NCBI RefSeq assembly: GCF_000166195.2
Contig: NZ_CM001403.1
Span: 2,870,432 to 2,934,431 of the forward strand
Direction: 5' to 3'
DNA from: Mucilaginibacter paludis DSM 18603
GTDB lineage: Bacteria; Bacteroidota; Bacteroidia; Sphingobacteriales; Sphingobacteriaceae
Length of the DNA stretch: 64,000 nucleotides
In this document: positions 9,262 through 18,765 of the stretch, one piece after another
Layout: each line of letters opens with the position of its first letter
How positions within the stretch are numbered: the first letter of the stretch is position 1
Program-made: the position numbers and the translations under genes
Notes under the pieces: generated by a model
What the model saw: the letters and a program-made list of their open reading frames with translations, nothing else
What the model was told of the DNA's origin: nothing
Databases searched by the model: none

Positions 9262-10275
9262 CTATTCTTCATCGCCAATATTGTATTCAATAGTATTTTC
9301 TGTATCCTCATCATTGAAATTTTCGTCCGGCTTAGGGATTATGGCCCTTTTAGGATTAAAATTCTTCATGATAGGGTAGTTTATTTTCCTGTTTTTTCCT
9401 TCGTAACACCTGGCTAAAGAAGCAGTAGTGCTTTGCACACCAACCATTAACGGACTCCTATTCCTTTCAAATTGTACGTCAACGGTGGCAATGCCTAATA
9501 ACTGAGATTTTATAGAATTGCCTAACTCTAAAAAATTCTCGCCATTATCGATGATCTTTAGAACGATCAAATCAACATAGGGGCGGTAAGGCTCCATAAT
9601 GTCATCAGCCAAGCAATAGGCGTTATATTTATTCCTGTGATGTATACCTAATGTAGGTATCAGGCCGGAACATACCAGCCCGCGCGCTACAATAGCCCGT
9701 AATATGGCATAACCATAATTCAGTAAATTGTTTGGCGGGTCACCCTCACGGCCACGAAAGAATTCCACTTTTTTAGGGAATACATTCTTCCAGTAATAAG
9801 CGGCGGCACGTCCTTCGTAGTTATCCGGATCGCCTGAACGTACAGACTTAGCCCAGTGAAGCATATTATCGTGGGGAATACCACGATCTGCCAAAACCGC
9901 CGCTTGGTTTAATATTTTGGCTTGGATAGTTTGTTGCCAAAGCTGCTTCTTAAGTGGCTGTGAAGCATCGATTTGGTACCTGAAGCGCTCGCTTTGCGTA
10001 TCATGTCCGTCAATTGGTAGCATCATGCCGGTGGGGTGATGTGTATGATCGCAGGTGATGATCGCGGAATTGTTGTATAATAATGCTGCAATGCAGCCAT
10101 GGGTGATGGTGATCTGCTGGTGATCCAGTACAACAATTCCTATATCTTCAATAGGTACCGACTTTTTACTTTCCTTTTCCCCTAAAATTTTAAGGTGAGG
10201 AAGATCAATTACCAACTGGCTTTCCTTTAAGCTCAGGTAAGCCGGATTACTGAAGTGAAGCGTTCGTTTTATCAT
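9262..10275 (-). CDS. cas1: CRISPR-associated endonuclease Cas1 (type II)
   Basis: 337 residues; the integrase of spacer acquisition. The metal-binding residues can be placed: Glu in YEGRAAAYYWKNVF, His in LGIHHRNKYNAY and the acids in LADDIMEPYRPYVDL. The N-terminal beta domain and alpha-helical C-domain have type II length, with a short acidic tail (NEDDTENTIEYNIGDEE-like) beyond the fold. The gene lies between cas9 and cas2, transcribed in the same direction. No csn2 or cas4 is present, which makes this type II-C. Confidence 0.96.
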   Translation of the reverse strand: MIKRTLHFSNPAYLSLKESQLVIDLPHLKILGEKESKKSVPIEDIGIVVLDHQQITITHGCIAALLYNNSAIITCDHTHHPTGMMLPIDGHDTQSERFRYQIDASQPLKKQLWQQTIQAKILNQAAVLADRGIPHDNMLHWAKSVRSGDPDNYEGRAAAYYWKNVFPKKVEFFRGREGDPPNNLLNYGYAILRAIVARGLVCSGLIPTLGIHHRNKYNAYCLADDIMEPYRPYVDLIVLKIIDNGENFLELGNSIKSQLLGIATVDVQFERNRSPLMVGVQSTTASLARCYEGKNRKINYPIMKNFNPKRAIIPKPDENFNDEDTENTIEYNIGDEE

Positions 10276-10367
10276 GTTGCCCCATTTAATTGTGATAAGA
10301 TCAGGTTTTAATTATAACTATCGAATAGGTCAATCCATTGGCCTAACCGGGATAAATTTGTTGCTTA

Positions 10368-13300
10368 TTAAGTTTTTTTACTAGCTCCATACTGATTTCC
10401 CAGGAATGTTTCAGCGATACTACCGAGCCTGTCTATATTTAATTTGACGCACACATCTGTAATTTTTAATCTATCATCTGTCATCGTTGTTTGCAATTTA
10501 TTCTGACTTTCCAACTCACCAATTTTAGTTTTAGCATCGTAATTTTTAATTAAGTAAGCGATGTCCTGCCGAATAAAATAACACTCAACGCCGCTGGCCT
10601 TTTCAACCTTATAGATTCTCTTTCTCTGCGCTGTATTTAAACGTTTGATGTTAACCGATGCCAAATTATCTTCCAGCTCTTCTGAAGTTGGAACATATAC
10701 CATATCATTTGGAGAAAGATGGAATAATAGTTTTCCGCCTTTGGCATCCTCTGTTGGGACGGAATGCAAACCCAGTTTCTGTCTTTCAATCACAATGTTT
10801 AGTGGAATGGTTTCATAATTTCGTTTGCCTTTATTATCATCCTGGTATACAGCAAAGAAAAGATTGGTTCCTTTTGCAGCTTCCACAAATTTGGTTTTCT
10901 TGTTACCTGACTCTCCTAAAGAGAATCGGCTACCGATCTCAAAAACACGAACTTTATGGATAGGTTGGTGTTTCTTGCCGTCGTTGTACCTTTCAATATG
11001 TTGATTCATATCTTCAATACCCTCCGGTGAAAAGGCTAATTCAACCTTGTTTTCTTTACTATGCAAGTAATTTTTCAATATCTTTTGAATACCGGTATCG
11101 GTAATTGTCTCTATTCTTTTTAGATCAAAGGTGACATCTAAACTTTTTCTTATGGCTGTAATGAATTTATCTTTAGGTAGTTTAACATTTTGCAAATGAA
11201 CCTTTCCGTAGACAAAATCTTTATGCATGGGTTTTCTGATTGCCCAGCTATCGCCCTTGCTTTGTTTTATCTTCTCTTTTAGGGGGTTACCATCTTTCCC
11301 TAATCGCAACGCGCCATTTTCATCATTATAGCTTTCAGAATAATTGGTTGCTCTGTTAATTACCCGGAGATTTTGTTTAAAGCTGACTATAATGCTTTCC
11401 AGGCTGTTTTTGGCATCTACGGTAAAGGTTTCCCAGGGTTTCAGAAAAATAGTAGGCACTTCTTTTTCTATTCTTTTCCCGGTTTTCGGATCGTTATAGG
11501 CAACCTTTTCAAATTTTCTGAGTTTTCGGTTCAAGTCAAAGCGTTTATCTGATTTAGCATGTTCATTATTCAGTAAGTTAATATGTTCTCTTGTTGAAGC
11601 GGCGATAACCAGGGCATCCAAAGCGTGATGCCTATGGTCTATTCTTTTCTTTTGAAATCCTTTTGAAAACTCCAACGGAACAATTGGTAAAAACTTCTGA
11701 TTATTTTCGTTCCAGGCAGTAAATACAGCAGAATCCGTTATCTTGTTCATCCGTTCGAAACGTGGTAGTATTAATTCATTCCAAATATCATTCATTCCCC
11801 AATCTTGTTTCAGCCTTGAAGTGATTTTGCCATTGCCCGGTAATACGTTTTTAGAGTTGAAACCATCATCATTGCTTTCGCTACGGACAATATTAGATAA
11901 TGCGGAGATAATAAACTTACTGATATATCGGGTATCATTCAGTTGCCTTTCTATCATTTTATCCGGGATTTCTTCCAGCATCAGCTTGTTTCTTTTACTG
12001 ATGTTTTTAGTGTAATTCCCCTTTACAAATTCGTTGTAGCTTTCTACGTCGAGGATTTTTGCGGTTTTTCCCATGCCCAGTTTCACAATAGTTCCGCTAT
12101 GGTTTTTAATGAACTCCAAACCGAGCTGCTTGTCTTTGAGCTGGTTCACTGCGGATTCGCAAATTATTTTATTACTAAAACTATCGTCAAAAAACCTGCT
12201 CTGTGGTATGATATGCTCTATTTCATAATCAGCAGTGAACAATCGGTTTAAAGGGATGATCTGCCCGGTGTAGGGAGAGCGGTATTTTTGTTCCAGCCAT
12301 AATTTATAGCGTTTTAGCTCGGTATTTGTAGGTTGAGCCATTTTGCTGATTTTTAAAATATCATCCTCAATTTCGATGTCAGAATTCAATACGCCATCTT
12401 CAAAAATCTTCAGTGCTTCTTGTTGCATCGGAGAGTACGGCCTTACATTTTCGACATTTCCATCATTCAGCAATTCAGACAATAGTACTTTAATTCGTAA
12501 GTTGGTATTTTCATTGTCTGTAACTAAAGAGGTTAGCCGTTTCCTTTCATCCCCGGTGTTTTTCATTTCCCTGGCTAATTCGATGTGGATTTCACTAAAA
12601 AAGTCTTTTGCGCCCTGCCCATATTGCAGCCAAATATCTTTTACTACCCGAAGAGTTTCGGTTATCACCTGTTCTACAATCGGGTTTCTTAATGAATGTT
12701 GCCTGAACTCTGCAAGATAATCTTCTAAGTCTGCTACGGTATGCCACTTATCTAAATTATCAGCTTCAGAATGGCGGCCGTAAACCACATAACTGGCCAG
12801 CCAAAGTTGCAAGCCTTGAAAGTGATCTTCTTCTGTAAGGTGAATAGCCTTGTCACGAACCCTGCTCTTGATGGCTTCATCAAATTCTCCAGTCAGGATT
12901 TTTTCTATTCTTTCCTGTGTTTTCTTATCAATGTTCTCCCAACTCCAATATTTCCCCAAACGGATTAACGGCAATAATTTTTTTATCGCTTTTTCAGAGA
13001 ATGATCCATATTCACTTTTGAATGGCGGGAATTTTTTGAAGTTTTCGACGAACGAATGTGTGTCTAAATTGTGCTTTTCGGCGAAGGTCTTCAGCGCTTT
13101 TTCATAATCAGCTTTATCATTAACAGAATATATAATGTGCCATAATTTGATTTCCGTTTCAGCAGTCAAGAAATCTTCAGGCGTGTTTTCTACTTTCGCT
13201 AATCTTGTACGAATCTGAGTGCCTGTTTCATTACAAGGATAAATTTTATCTTCCACGAAATTCCAGCGATATTTGGCAACTACTGAGGATAGGGGCTTTC

Positions 13301-14789
13301 CTTTTAAACCCGTTTGTTCAACCAAAAACTTGATTAGGATATCTTGCCTGATCTCTTTTTTGTTGTTTAAAAAGTCAAACAGATCCTGATATCCGTCAAT
13401 ATTCTTTATCAACTCATCCGTAACATTTGTATCATCTTCTTTTTGGTATATGCCCAGGTTGTAGATCCATTGCCAAAGGCGAAACTCCTGGAACAAAGGA
13501 TGTGATTTTGGAATAGCTTTCAAATAATCCGTTTGGTCAGTACCATTTTCATTTTTGTACTTTCTAAATTCCAACGTACAATTGCTGATGGAAGATTTCT
13601 GGCTTCGCAACGGTCGCTGATAAAAAATAATGTCGTCTATAAATAAATGTACAAAGTCCTTTTTGCTTAAGATCGTTTGATGTGCCTGATTATTGCGATA
13701 CAATTCTCTTACACAATTAATATATAAATGCTCATCATTCAATTCGGGATGGAACTTTTGCTGGTTTTTAAGAATCATCTTTAATTCATCTTTATAAAAC
13801 TCACGCTCAATGGTGCGGACTAATTTTCCTTTAATTTTTTGCTTCGGATCTTGCAGTAAGTTTTCGTAGATATAAGTACCGACCGTTTTATGGGAGCGGT
13901 TAATTTCCTGTTCTGTTTTCTTTTTTACTAAAGTCCAGTCATCTTCTACCGGTGCTCTGAAACTTCTTTTTTCCAGCCCTTCCTTGTCGGTTTTAATACT
14001 TCCGTCATCATTTAGATCTGTAGTAACGATAAAATCACGCTGTTTACCCTTCCAATCGTATAAAGGCGTTTTGCTGGATCTTCGATAGATCCATCCATTT
14101 TCCAATATTAACGAATACCAGGTTTCTGCCTTGCCCTTTTGACTTTCGTCGGCAATCACCTCAACAATTTTAAGCGAATGAAAAGCGACCATTTTATTGG
14201 GATTTTCCTCTTCCTCTTCACCACGTAATTGATAATATCCCCGTTTTTGATTGAAATTTAAGATCAACCAGGCGAGTTCTTCCTTTTCAATTTTTTCGGT
14301 TAAGGCTTTTTTTCGCAAGTAATAAATTGTCCAATCAAAAGGAACTTTCTTGCCATCTGCTAACAGCAGTGGCTGGTGTTGATTAAAATCGGATAACATC
14401 GCTTCAAACGATTTTTTGAAGATGAAGTTTTTGTTGTCATAAACCAGTTTAGGTTCAGTTTCATTAACAAGTTTCCCTAGACGTTTCTTGAAGTCAATTT
14501 GATCGGCGTAATGCTTTGGTAAAAAGCCCAGCACATTTAAAACCCGATGCAGGCGTTCCCTACGTAACAAATGCCGCTCACGAAGTCTTCGTACACTTCT
14601 GAATTTTGTTCGGTCTGCTGTTTGAGAAATAGAATTGCCCTTGCCAAATTCATCTTTGATGTCCTGGCTCATCGGAATGATGCGGCTACCCGTACCAAGT
14701 ATGTTGCCGTTTTTTTGATCTGTATCCTTTTCAATTAAGGCCCAACCAATTGAATTTGTACCAAGATCCAGACCTAAAATATTCTTCAT
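10368..14789 (-). CDS. cas9: Cas9 RNA-guided endonuclease, type II-C, large Bacteroidota form
   Basis: 1473 residues. RuvC-I is at the N-terminus with Asp8 in ILGLDLGTNSIGWALIE, followed by the arginine-rich bridge helix (FRSVRRLRERHLLRRERLHR, ~70-90). RuvC-II has Glu in IHIELAREMKN (~736). The HNH domain has EHIIPQSRFFDDSFSNK (~856) and RuvC-III has HRHHALDALVIAA (~1055). All catalytic residues are present, so cleavage should be active. The length is typical of Bacteroidota II-C enzymes. It is the first gene of cas9-cas1-cas2. The tracrRNA is encoded divergently about 100 bp upstream. The PAM cannot be read from the sequence. Confidence 0.97.
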   Translation of the reverse strand: MKNILGLDLGTNSIGWALIEKDTDQKNGNILGTGSRIIPMSQDIKDEFGKGNSISQTADRTKFRSVRRLRERHLLRRERLHRVLNVLGFLPKHYADQIDFKKRLGKLVNETEPKLVYDNKNFIFKKSFEAMLSDFNQHQPLLLADGKKVPFDWTIYYLRKKALTEKIEKEELAWLILNFNQKRGYYQLRGEEEEENPNKMVAFHSLKIVEVIADESQKGKAETWYSLILENGWIYRRSSKTPLYDWKGKQRDFIVTTDLNDDGSIKTDKEGLEKRSFRAPVEDDWTLVKKKTEQEINRSHKTVGTYIYENLLQDPKQKIKGKLVRTIEREFYKDELKMILKNQQKFHPELNDEHLYINCVRELYRNNQAHQTILSKKDFVHLFIDDIIFYQRPLRSQKSSISNCTLEFRKYKNENGTDQTDYLKAIPKSHPLFQEFRLWQWIYNLGIYQKEDDTNVTDELIKNIDGYQDLFDFLNNKKEIRQDILIKFLVEQTGLKGKPLSSVVAKYRWNFVEDKIYPCNETGTQIRTRLAKVENTPEDFLTAETEIKLWHIIYSVNDKADYEKALKTFAEKHNLDTHSFVENFKKFPPFKSEYGSFSEKAIKKLLPLIRLGKYWSWENIDKKTQERIEKILTGEFDEAIKSRVRDKAIHLTEEDHFQGLQLWLASYVVYGRHSEADNLDKWHTVADLEDYLAEFRQHSLRNPIVEQVITETLRVVKDIWLQYGQGAKDFFSEIHIELAREMKNTGDERKRLTSLVTDNENTNLRIKVLLSELLNDGNVENVRPYSPMQQEALKIFEDGVLNSDIEIEDDILKISKMAQPTNTELKRYKLWLEQKYRSPYTGQIIPLNRLFTADYEIEHIIPQSRFFDDSFSNKIICESAVNQLKDKQLGLEFIKNHSGTIVKLGMGKTAKILDVESYNEFVKGNYTKNISKRNKLMLEEIPDKMIERQLNDTRYISKFIISALSNIVRSESNDDGFNSKNVLPGNGKITSRLKQDWGMNDIWNELILPRFERMNKITDSAVFTAWNENNQKFLPIVPLEFSKGFQKKRIDHRHHALDALVIAASTREHINLLNNEHAKSDKRFDLNRKLRKFEKVAYNDPKTGKRIEKEVPTIFLKPWETFTVDAKNSLESIIVSFKQNLRVINRATNYSESYNDENGALRLGKDGNPLKEKIKQSKGDSWAIRKPMHKDFVYGKVHLQNVKLPKDKFITAIRKSLDVTFDLKRIETITDTGIQKILKNYLHSKENKVELAFSPEGIEDMNQHIERYNDGKKHQPIHKVRVFEIGSRFSLGESGNKKTKFVEAAKGTNLFFAVYQDDNKGKRNYETIPLNIVIERQKLGLHSVPTEDAKGGKLLFHLSPNDMVYVPTSEELEDNLASVNIKRLNTAQRKRIYKVEKASGVECYFIRQDIAYLIKNYDAKTKIGELESQNKLQTTMTDDRLKITDVCVKLNIDRLGSIAETFLGNQYGASKKT

Positions 14790-14877
14790 AGTTGTAATTC
14801 TTCTCGTTCCATAAATCTAAAAAGAAAAAACATCAAACAAATACGGTTTCCCGTATTTTAAATAGGCCGAAAACTAT

Positions 14878-14885
14878 TACATTTG
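14878..14885 (+). promoter_or_regulatory. -7 box of the tracrRNA promoter
   Basis: TACATTTG is an exact match to the Bacteroidota -7 consensus TAnnTTTG. A T-rich stretch (GTATTTTAAAT) lies at the -33 position. Initiation a few bases downstream would begin the transcript exactly at the anti-repeat. Confidence 0.65.
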
Positions 14886-14888
14886 AAA

Positions 14889-14968
14889 TTGAAAGCAAAT
14901 CACAATAAGGATTATTCCGTTGTGAAAACATTTAAGCCGCCTCGCCTTACAATGCGGGGCTTTTTTTT
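14889..14968 (+). ncRNA. tracrRNA of the II-C system
   Basis: Starting near 14889, TTGAAAGCAAATCACAA is complementary to the first part of the repeat: 18 of 19 positions pair, and the 19th is a G-U wobble. Next comes AAGGATTATTCCGTTGTG, the usual II-C anti-repeat/nexus region. The RNA ends in a GC-rich stem (GCCTCGC / GCGGGGC) followed by eight T at 14961-14968. It is transcribed divergently from cas9. It should pair with each crRNA and load Cas9; RNase III trimming is expected from the family but not visible here. Confidence 0.93.
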
Positions 14969-15185
14969 GATATTTTAATTACTAAACAAACTCAAGGAAG
15001 ATATTGATTGAAAACCCGATTACTATCACTCAATTTGTCTACCGTCACTTAGTTTATTGTATAGTTTCAGGTATTTCTCATAGCGAACGGATACCTGAAT
15101 GGAATTTTCACTCTATAGAACAACATGGGTCTCTTTGCCTTTAGGCTATAATTCCTTAAATTTACTTATTAAAATCTGCCTGGCT

Positions 15186-16292
15186 ATGCAGCATCTTAAA
15201 GAGTTTCTAACCCGCATCCAGACATTCGACCTGCGTGTGATTGAGGACGATATTCACATGGAATGGGGTACGAATGAAAAAAAGCATGTTAAGGTCTACG
15301 ACCTGAGCCACCAGACCCAATACTATGATAGTTTTTCTTACCGTAGTGAACTAAGGGTATTGAAAGATATGGCCTTTATAGACCTGATGACTTTAGATAA
15401 AGAGCGTATCCAGCTCCAACTGGCCGAATTGGCCAAAGTTCGCGAACGCTTTAAGGATTTTTGGCGAAGTTACCATGATCACTATTCCGAGATGACAAAA
15501 GCTTATAGCCGCTCCTTTGTTTTTTCCGTCAGGCTGGAATATTTATTTGTTGTCAATGGCTTGCAACCTGCCAGCGCAGAGATAGAAATTAGCGGCAAGT
15601 TCGCAGAAGACCTGGGCGAATCTGTCAAGTTGCGGGAAAAATTCCTGATGGAGCTGATCTATGCCACGGAAACCGCATTGAAGCCGAAGAGGTCTGAAGC
15701 TGAATTTAAAGAATGGCTGAATGCAAAAAGGGAAAAACACGAAGTGGCAAAGAATGAAGAACCTGTTCAGCCGGATACCATTACCAAATCGGAAATAGAA
15801 AATGAGGAATCAGAAATTGGAAACGGTGCAGAAGTCTTCGATCAAGCGGAAATAAACGAAGAACAGGCAATAGCGGCAAAAGTAGTTGGCTACTATCCAA
15901 CCTTTAAACCTGGTGCAGCGGAACAACTGTTTGACCTATTTAAAGTGTATTTTATTCCCGAAGAACATCCCGCGCTGGAAAAACTATTATTAAATGACGA
16001 GGCTCCCGCCAGTCCTTTGCTGTTTCGTGGTTCAGCAACCCAACTATCCGATGCCTTTAAGCAACTCTATGATGCCAACCTGATCGTAGGCTGCCGGAAA
16101 ATTGACCTAGAAAAATGGATAGCTCCAAAGTTTACCTACCTATCCCCACAATCTGAACCCAGGGAATTACCGGAGGGTTATTTACATAGCCTGATCTCAG
16201 AAAAAACCCGTCCTTGCAAATCCCCCATTCTAAAAATTGAACACAAGGAAGATAAATTTTTCATCCTTCCCACTCCCCGCAGCAAAAAATAG
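15186..16292 (+). CDS. Hypothetical protein of Bacteroidota mobile elements
   Basis: I chose the ATG at 15186 (MQHLKEFLTRIQTFDL), giving 368 residues; a longer frame from 15099 has an implausible hydrophobic leader. The N-terminal half is helical and charged; the middle (residues ~195-240) is Glu/Lys-rich and low complexity; the C-terminal ~120 residues (YYPTFKPGAAEQLFDLFKVY, FRGSATQLSDAFKQLYDANL) form a separate helical domain. It precedes an excisionase-like gene and the mob genes, the place where Bacteroidota mobile elements often carry RteC-like or regulatory proteins. No catalytic motif is recognisable; a regulatory role in excision or transfer is only a guess from position. Confidence 0.7.
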   Translation: MQHLKEFLTRIQTFDLRVIEDDIHMEWGTNEKKHVKVYDLSHQTQYYDSFSYRSELRVLKDMAFIDLMTLDKERIQLQLAELAKVRERFKDFWRSYHDHYSEMTKAYSRSFVFSVRLEYLFVVNGLQPASAEIEISGKFAEDLGESVKLREKFLMELIYATETALKPKRSEAEFKEWLNAKREKHEVAKNEEPVQPDTITKSEIENEESEIGNGAEVFDQAEINEEQAIAAKVVGYYPTFKPGAAEQLFDLFKVYFIPEEHPALEKLLLNDEAPASPLLFRGSATQLSDAFKQLYDANLIVGCRKIDLEKWIAPKFTYLSPQSEPRELPEGYLHSLISEKTRPCKSPILKIEHKEDKFFILPTPRSKK

Positions 16293-16391
16293 CAAAAAAA
16301 TGAGGGGGTAAGCGCGGGGTTACTGCTTAGCCCCTTGTAACCCAGCAAAACAAGCCCCTACCATTGCAGCATTAAACAAAATTAATGCGCA

Positions 16392-16742
16392 ATGAAAGAC
16401 ACGCTCACCTTTGACCAGTTACCCGAGGCGGTAACACAAATACAGATCAAACTCGACAACATCGAGCAGCTTTTAATTAGTCAGCAGGAACAATCACCTG
16501 AGCAAGAAGAATTGATGCCCATCACTAAGGCCGCCGAATTTTTAGACCTGGCCGTCCCGACCGTTTACAGTAAAGTATGTCGTAAAGAAATTCCGGTGAA
16601 TAAGCGCGGGAAGCGTCTGTATTTCTACCGTTCGGAACTCACCGAATGGATCAAGTCAGGCCGGAAGAAAACAGCAGATGAGATCAGGGAAGATGCAGTA
16701 CAGCATCTGGCAACCAACAATAAAAAAGCTAAAGCATTTTAA
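16392..16742 (+). CDS. Excisionase-like helix-turn-helix protein
   Basis: 116 residues. Residues 45-95 (LMPITKAAEFLDLAVPTVYS, then KRGKRLYFYRSELTEWIKSG) form the winged-helix DNA-binding domain of the excisionase/MerR-like family found in Bacteroidota mobile elements. Before it is a short coiled coil (QIQIKLDNIEQLLISQQEQ) of the sort that mediates dimerisation. Such proteins steer the integrase toward excision or regulate mobilization genes; the partner here is presumably integrase B. The gene lies about 100 bp after the preceding one, in the same direction. Confidence 0.85.
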   Translation: MKDTLTFDQLPEAVTQIQIKLDNIEQLLISQQEQSPEQEELMPITKAAEFLDLAVPTVYSKVCRKEIPVNKRGKRLYFYRSELTEWIKSGRKKTADEIREDAVQHLATNNKKAKAF

Positions 16743-16822
16743 GGCCGATGGAGCGCATTAAATCCCGGAAGCCCATCAATTGCCATGCTATTGAATGGAT
16801 GTCCTTAAAGCCTGTTATAAGC

Positions 16823-17350
16823 CCGTCAAAAAGCCAGTGGCTTTTTGACGGTAGCCCTGTACGTGCACCCTGATAGTGTGGTGTATAAAATGCAATACCG
16901 ATGGAGGCACCACCGATGGGACACCCGCAGGTGGATGTGAAAATATAGCGTGATATAAAATAGCTGGATATGTAAATATAAAATAACCGGTTAGCATGTA
17001 CCGGGTGATTGTGTAACCAGCTATTTAATAACTCCAATGCACACCGATGCCGCACCAGGGGGTGCCGCATCAAAAGCCCGGCACCCGCAAGCGGGTGCAA
17101 AACAGTACCGGCGGCAAGCCGCCGGAGCAAACGGGCGGCACCTTTGGTGCCACCGTTTTGAACAGTACGGTGATCGCTTGCGATCACCGTAGAACCGCGA
17201 AAGCGGCAAGCCGCTTTTGGCGGGGCAGCACCCAAAGGTGCTGCATCAACAGCCCCGGAGTATCGCCACAGCGATACAGCCGGGTAGCGGAACAGGCCCT
17301 TGGCCTGTCAGCGGAGCCAGCTATGTTTCGGCCATGCCGAAACTTGCTGG
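16823..17350. repeat. Cluster of perfect hairpins upstream of the mob genes (oriT candidate)
   Basis: This 670-bp gene-free stretch contains a 13-bp-arm palindrome at 16823-16851. It then holds a run of short perfect hairpins: 17081-17098, 17108-17125, 17137-17151, 17167-17190, 17201-17216, 17225-17244, 17260-17277, 17292-17308 and 17325-17343. Arms are 6-11 bp with 2-4 nt loops (AA, TT, CTT, TTT, CAAA). Some are nested in wider pairings (GGGGC at 17222 with GCCCC at 17252). The cluster ends 70 bp before mobC, where an origin of transfer or its regulatory region would be expected. Long minus-strand frames here are shadows of the GC-rich repeats. Confidence 0.65.
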
Positions 17351-17413
17351 CCCCCGCTCATGCTATCGCATTCGGGGGGATTTTTTTGAAGATTTTTTAA
17401 CGAATTAAAGCTT

Positions 17414-17827
17414 ATGGAAGGTGCTGTTAAAAAGACAATAACTACAAAACACCCAGCCCAGGTGGGCCGGGTGAATAAAGGTGGCAGGCCGAGTGTGCCG
17501 CATAAGCGGCGGGCTGCCGTGAGCGTGATGTGCACACTCATCGAGAAAAAGATCATTGAAGCCAACGCGAAGCGCGTCGGCATGAACCCGTCGGTTTTCC
17601 TGCGGAACCTGGGATTGAATACGCGAATCGAGGTTAAGGTCAAGACCCTGCCGAAGCCGGTTTTGGAAATGCGGGGTACGCTCAATCACATCGCTGCAAA
17701 CCTCAATCAGATCGCAAGGAAGCGCAACCGGGGCGACGACCTGAATGCAATTGAAAGAGCTTTGCTCGACCAGGATGTACGAAGCCTGCGGAGCTTAGTT
17801 AAGAACATTAACGCCTATGTATCATGA
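17414..17827 (+). CDS. mobC: MobC-family relaxosome accessory protein
   Basis: 137 residues. A basic N-terminal tail (KGGRPSVPHKRRAAVSVMCT) leads into a ribbon-helix-helix-like DNA-binding segment with the family signature AKRVGMNPSVFLRNLGLNTR. The helical C-terminus carries LNHIAANLNQIARKRNRG, typical of MobC/BacC-type mobilization proteins. It is expected to bind oriT and help the relaxase open DNA. Its last 4 bp overlap the relaxase start (ATGA), so the two are translationally coupled. Confidence 0.9.
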   Translation: MEGAVKKTITTKHPAQVGRVNKGGRPSVPHKRRAAVSVMCTLIEKKIIEANAKRVGMNPSVFLRNLGLNTRIEVKVKTLPKPVLEMRGTLNHIAANLNQIARKRNRGDDLNAIERALLDQDVRSLRSLVKNINAYVS

Positions 17828-18714
17828 TCGGGAAAGTTGGCACAGGTAAAAGTTTTCGGGGCGTACTGCATTATCTTTTTGAGGGCAGGCGGCAGGAAAG
17901 TAAAGAGCTGCAAATGCAGGAACTGGAAAAGAAGCAGGTGGAAGTGATCGCTTATAATCAATGCTTCGGCACCCGCCTGGAGCTGGTGCGGGAGATGATC
18001 GAAGTTGCCAAGTTAAACCCAGATCAATCCAAGCCGGTATTTCACTTTTCCTTAAGCTTCGCCCACCGCGATGCCGGGAAGTTGGGCTTGCAGGATAAGA
18101 TCGACATGGTGGAAAAACTGGCCGAAAAGTTCGATTTTAAAGATCACCAGTATGTGGTTGTAGCGCACAAGGACACAAACCACGAGCACATGCATGTGGT
18201 CGCCAACCGGATTGGCTTTGACGGCAAGACCGCCAGTGACAGCAACAGCTACAAGCATATGGCCGAGTTCGCCCGGAAGGTAGAAATGGAATACAAATTA
18301 GAACGGGTGTTAAGCCCGAATAAGTTCTTAAAACCAGAGCAAAGGGTCGCGCAAAGCCAGCGGGTTGATAACCGTAAAGAAACCTTGAAAAAGCACCTGC
18401 AAACAGCCATCAAGCAAAGTACCAATGTGCAGCAGGTCAAAAAGTACATAGAGCAGCGGGGCTACGAAGTAGAGTTGGGCCGGGGTATCGCTTTTACCGA
18501 TGCGCAACACGTCCGCTTTAAAGGCAGCCAGTTGGGCTATGCCCTGATGGATATTGAAAAGAAGCTGAAACAGGAACAGCTTTTACAGCGGCAGCAGGAA
18601 CAAAACACGCTGGCGCAATTATTAAGACAGCAGCAGGAGGATTTAAAGAAACAGCAAGAGCGGGAAAAGGAACAAGAGCAGGTACATCGGTATAGCCAAG
18701 GCATAGGCCGTTAA
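17824..18714 (+). CDS. mobA: Relaxase (MOBP-type mobilization nuclease)
   Basis: 296 residues. The relaxase domain spans ~1-165, with the metal-binding His cluster HKDTNHEHMHVVANR (His115, 120, 122, 124) and upstream HFSLSFAHRD. The catalytic Tyr is probably in the HYLFE segment near residue 16. The C-terminal third is Gln/Glu-rich coiled coil (residues ~240-290). It would nick oriT and lead the strand through a helper conjugation system; no coupling protein or type IV secretion set is present in this element, so it is mobilizable rather than self-transmissible. The short length compared with larger MobA proteins fits a pure relaxase. Confidence 0.93.
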   Translation: MIGKVGTGKSFRGVLHYLFEGRRQESKELQMQELEKKQVEVIAYNQCFGTRLELVREMIEVAKLNPDQSKPVFHFSLSFAHRDAGKLGLQDKIDMVEKLAEKFDFKDHQYVVVAHKDTNHEHMHVVANRIGFDGKTASDSNSYKHMAEFARKVEMEYKLERVLSPNKFLKPEQRVAQSQRVDNRKETLKKHLQTAIKQSTNVQQVKKYIEQRGYEVELGRGIAFTDAQHVRFKGSQLGYALMDIEKKLKQEQLLQRQQEQNTLAQLLRQQQEDLKKQQEREKEQEQVHRYSQGIGR

Positions 18715-18765
18715 GCTATGCTTAATTGAACTGAACAGAATTATGAACTAATTAAAAATGACATC

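Noticed and set aside
11743..13107. Plus-strand frames of 65-125 codons opposite cas9
   Set aside because: They are antisense shadows of the cas9 gene with no start context or protein-like composition.
16729..17408. Overlapping frames of 60-168 codons in the hairpin-rich region upstream of mobC
   Set aside because: They run through the palindromes, have skewed Ala/Arg/Cys composition, occur on both strands and resemble no protein.
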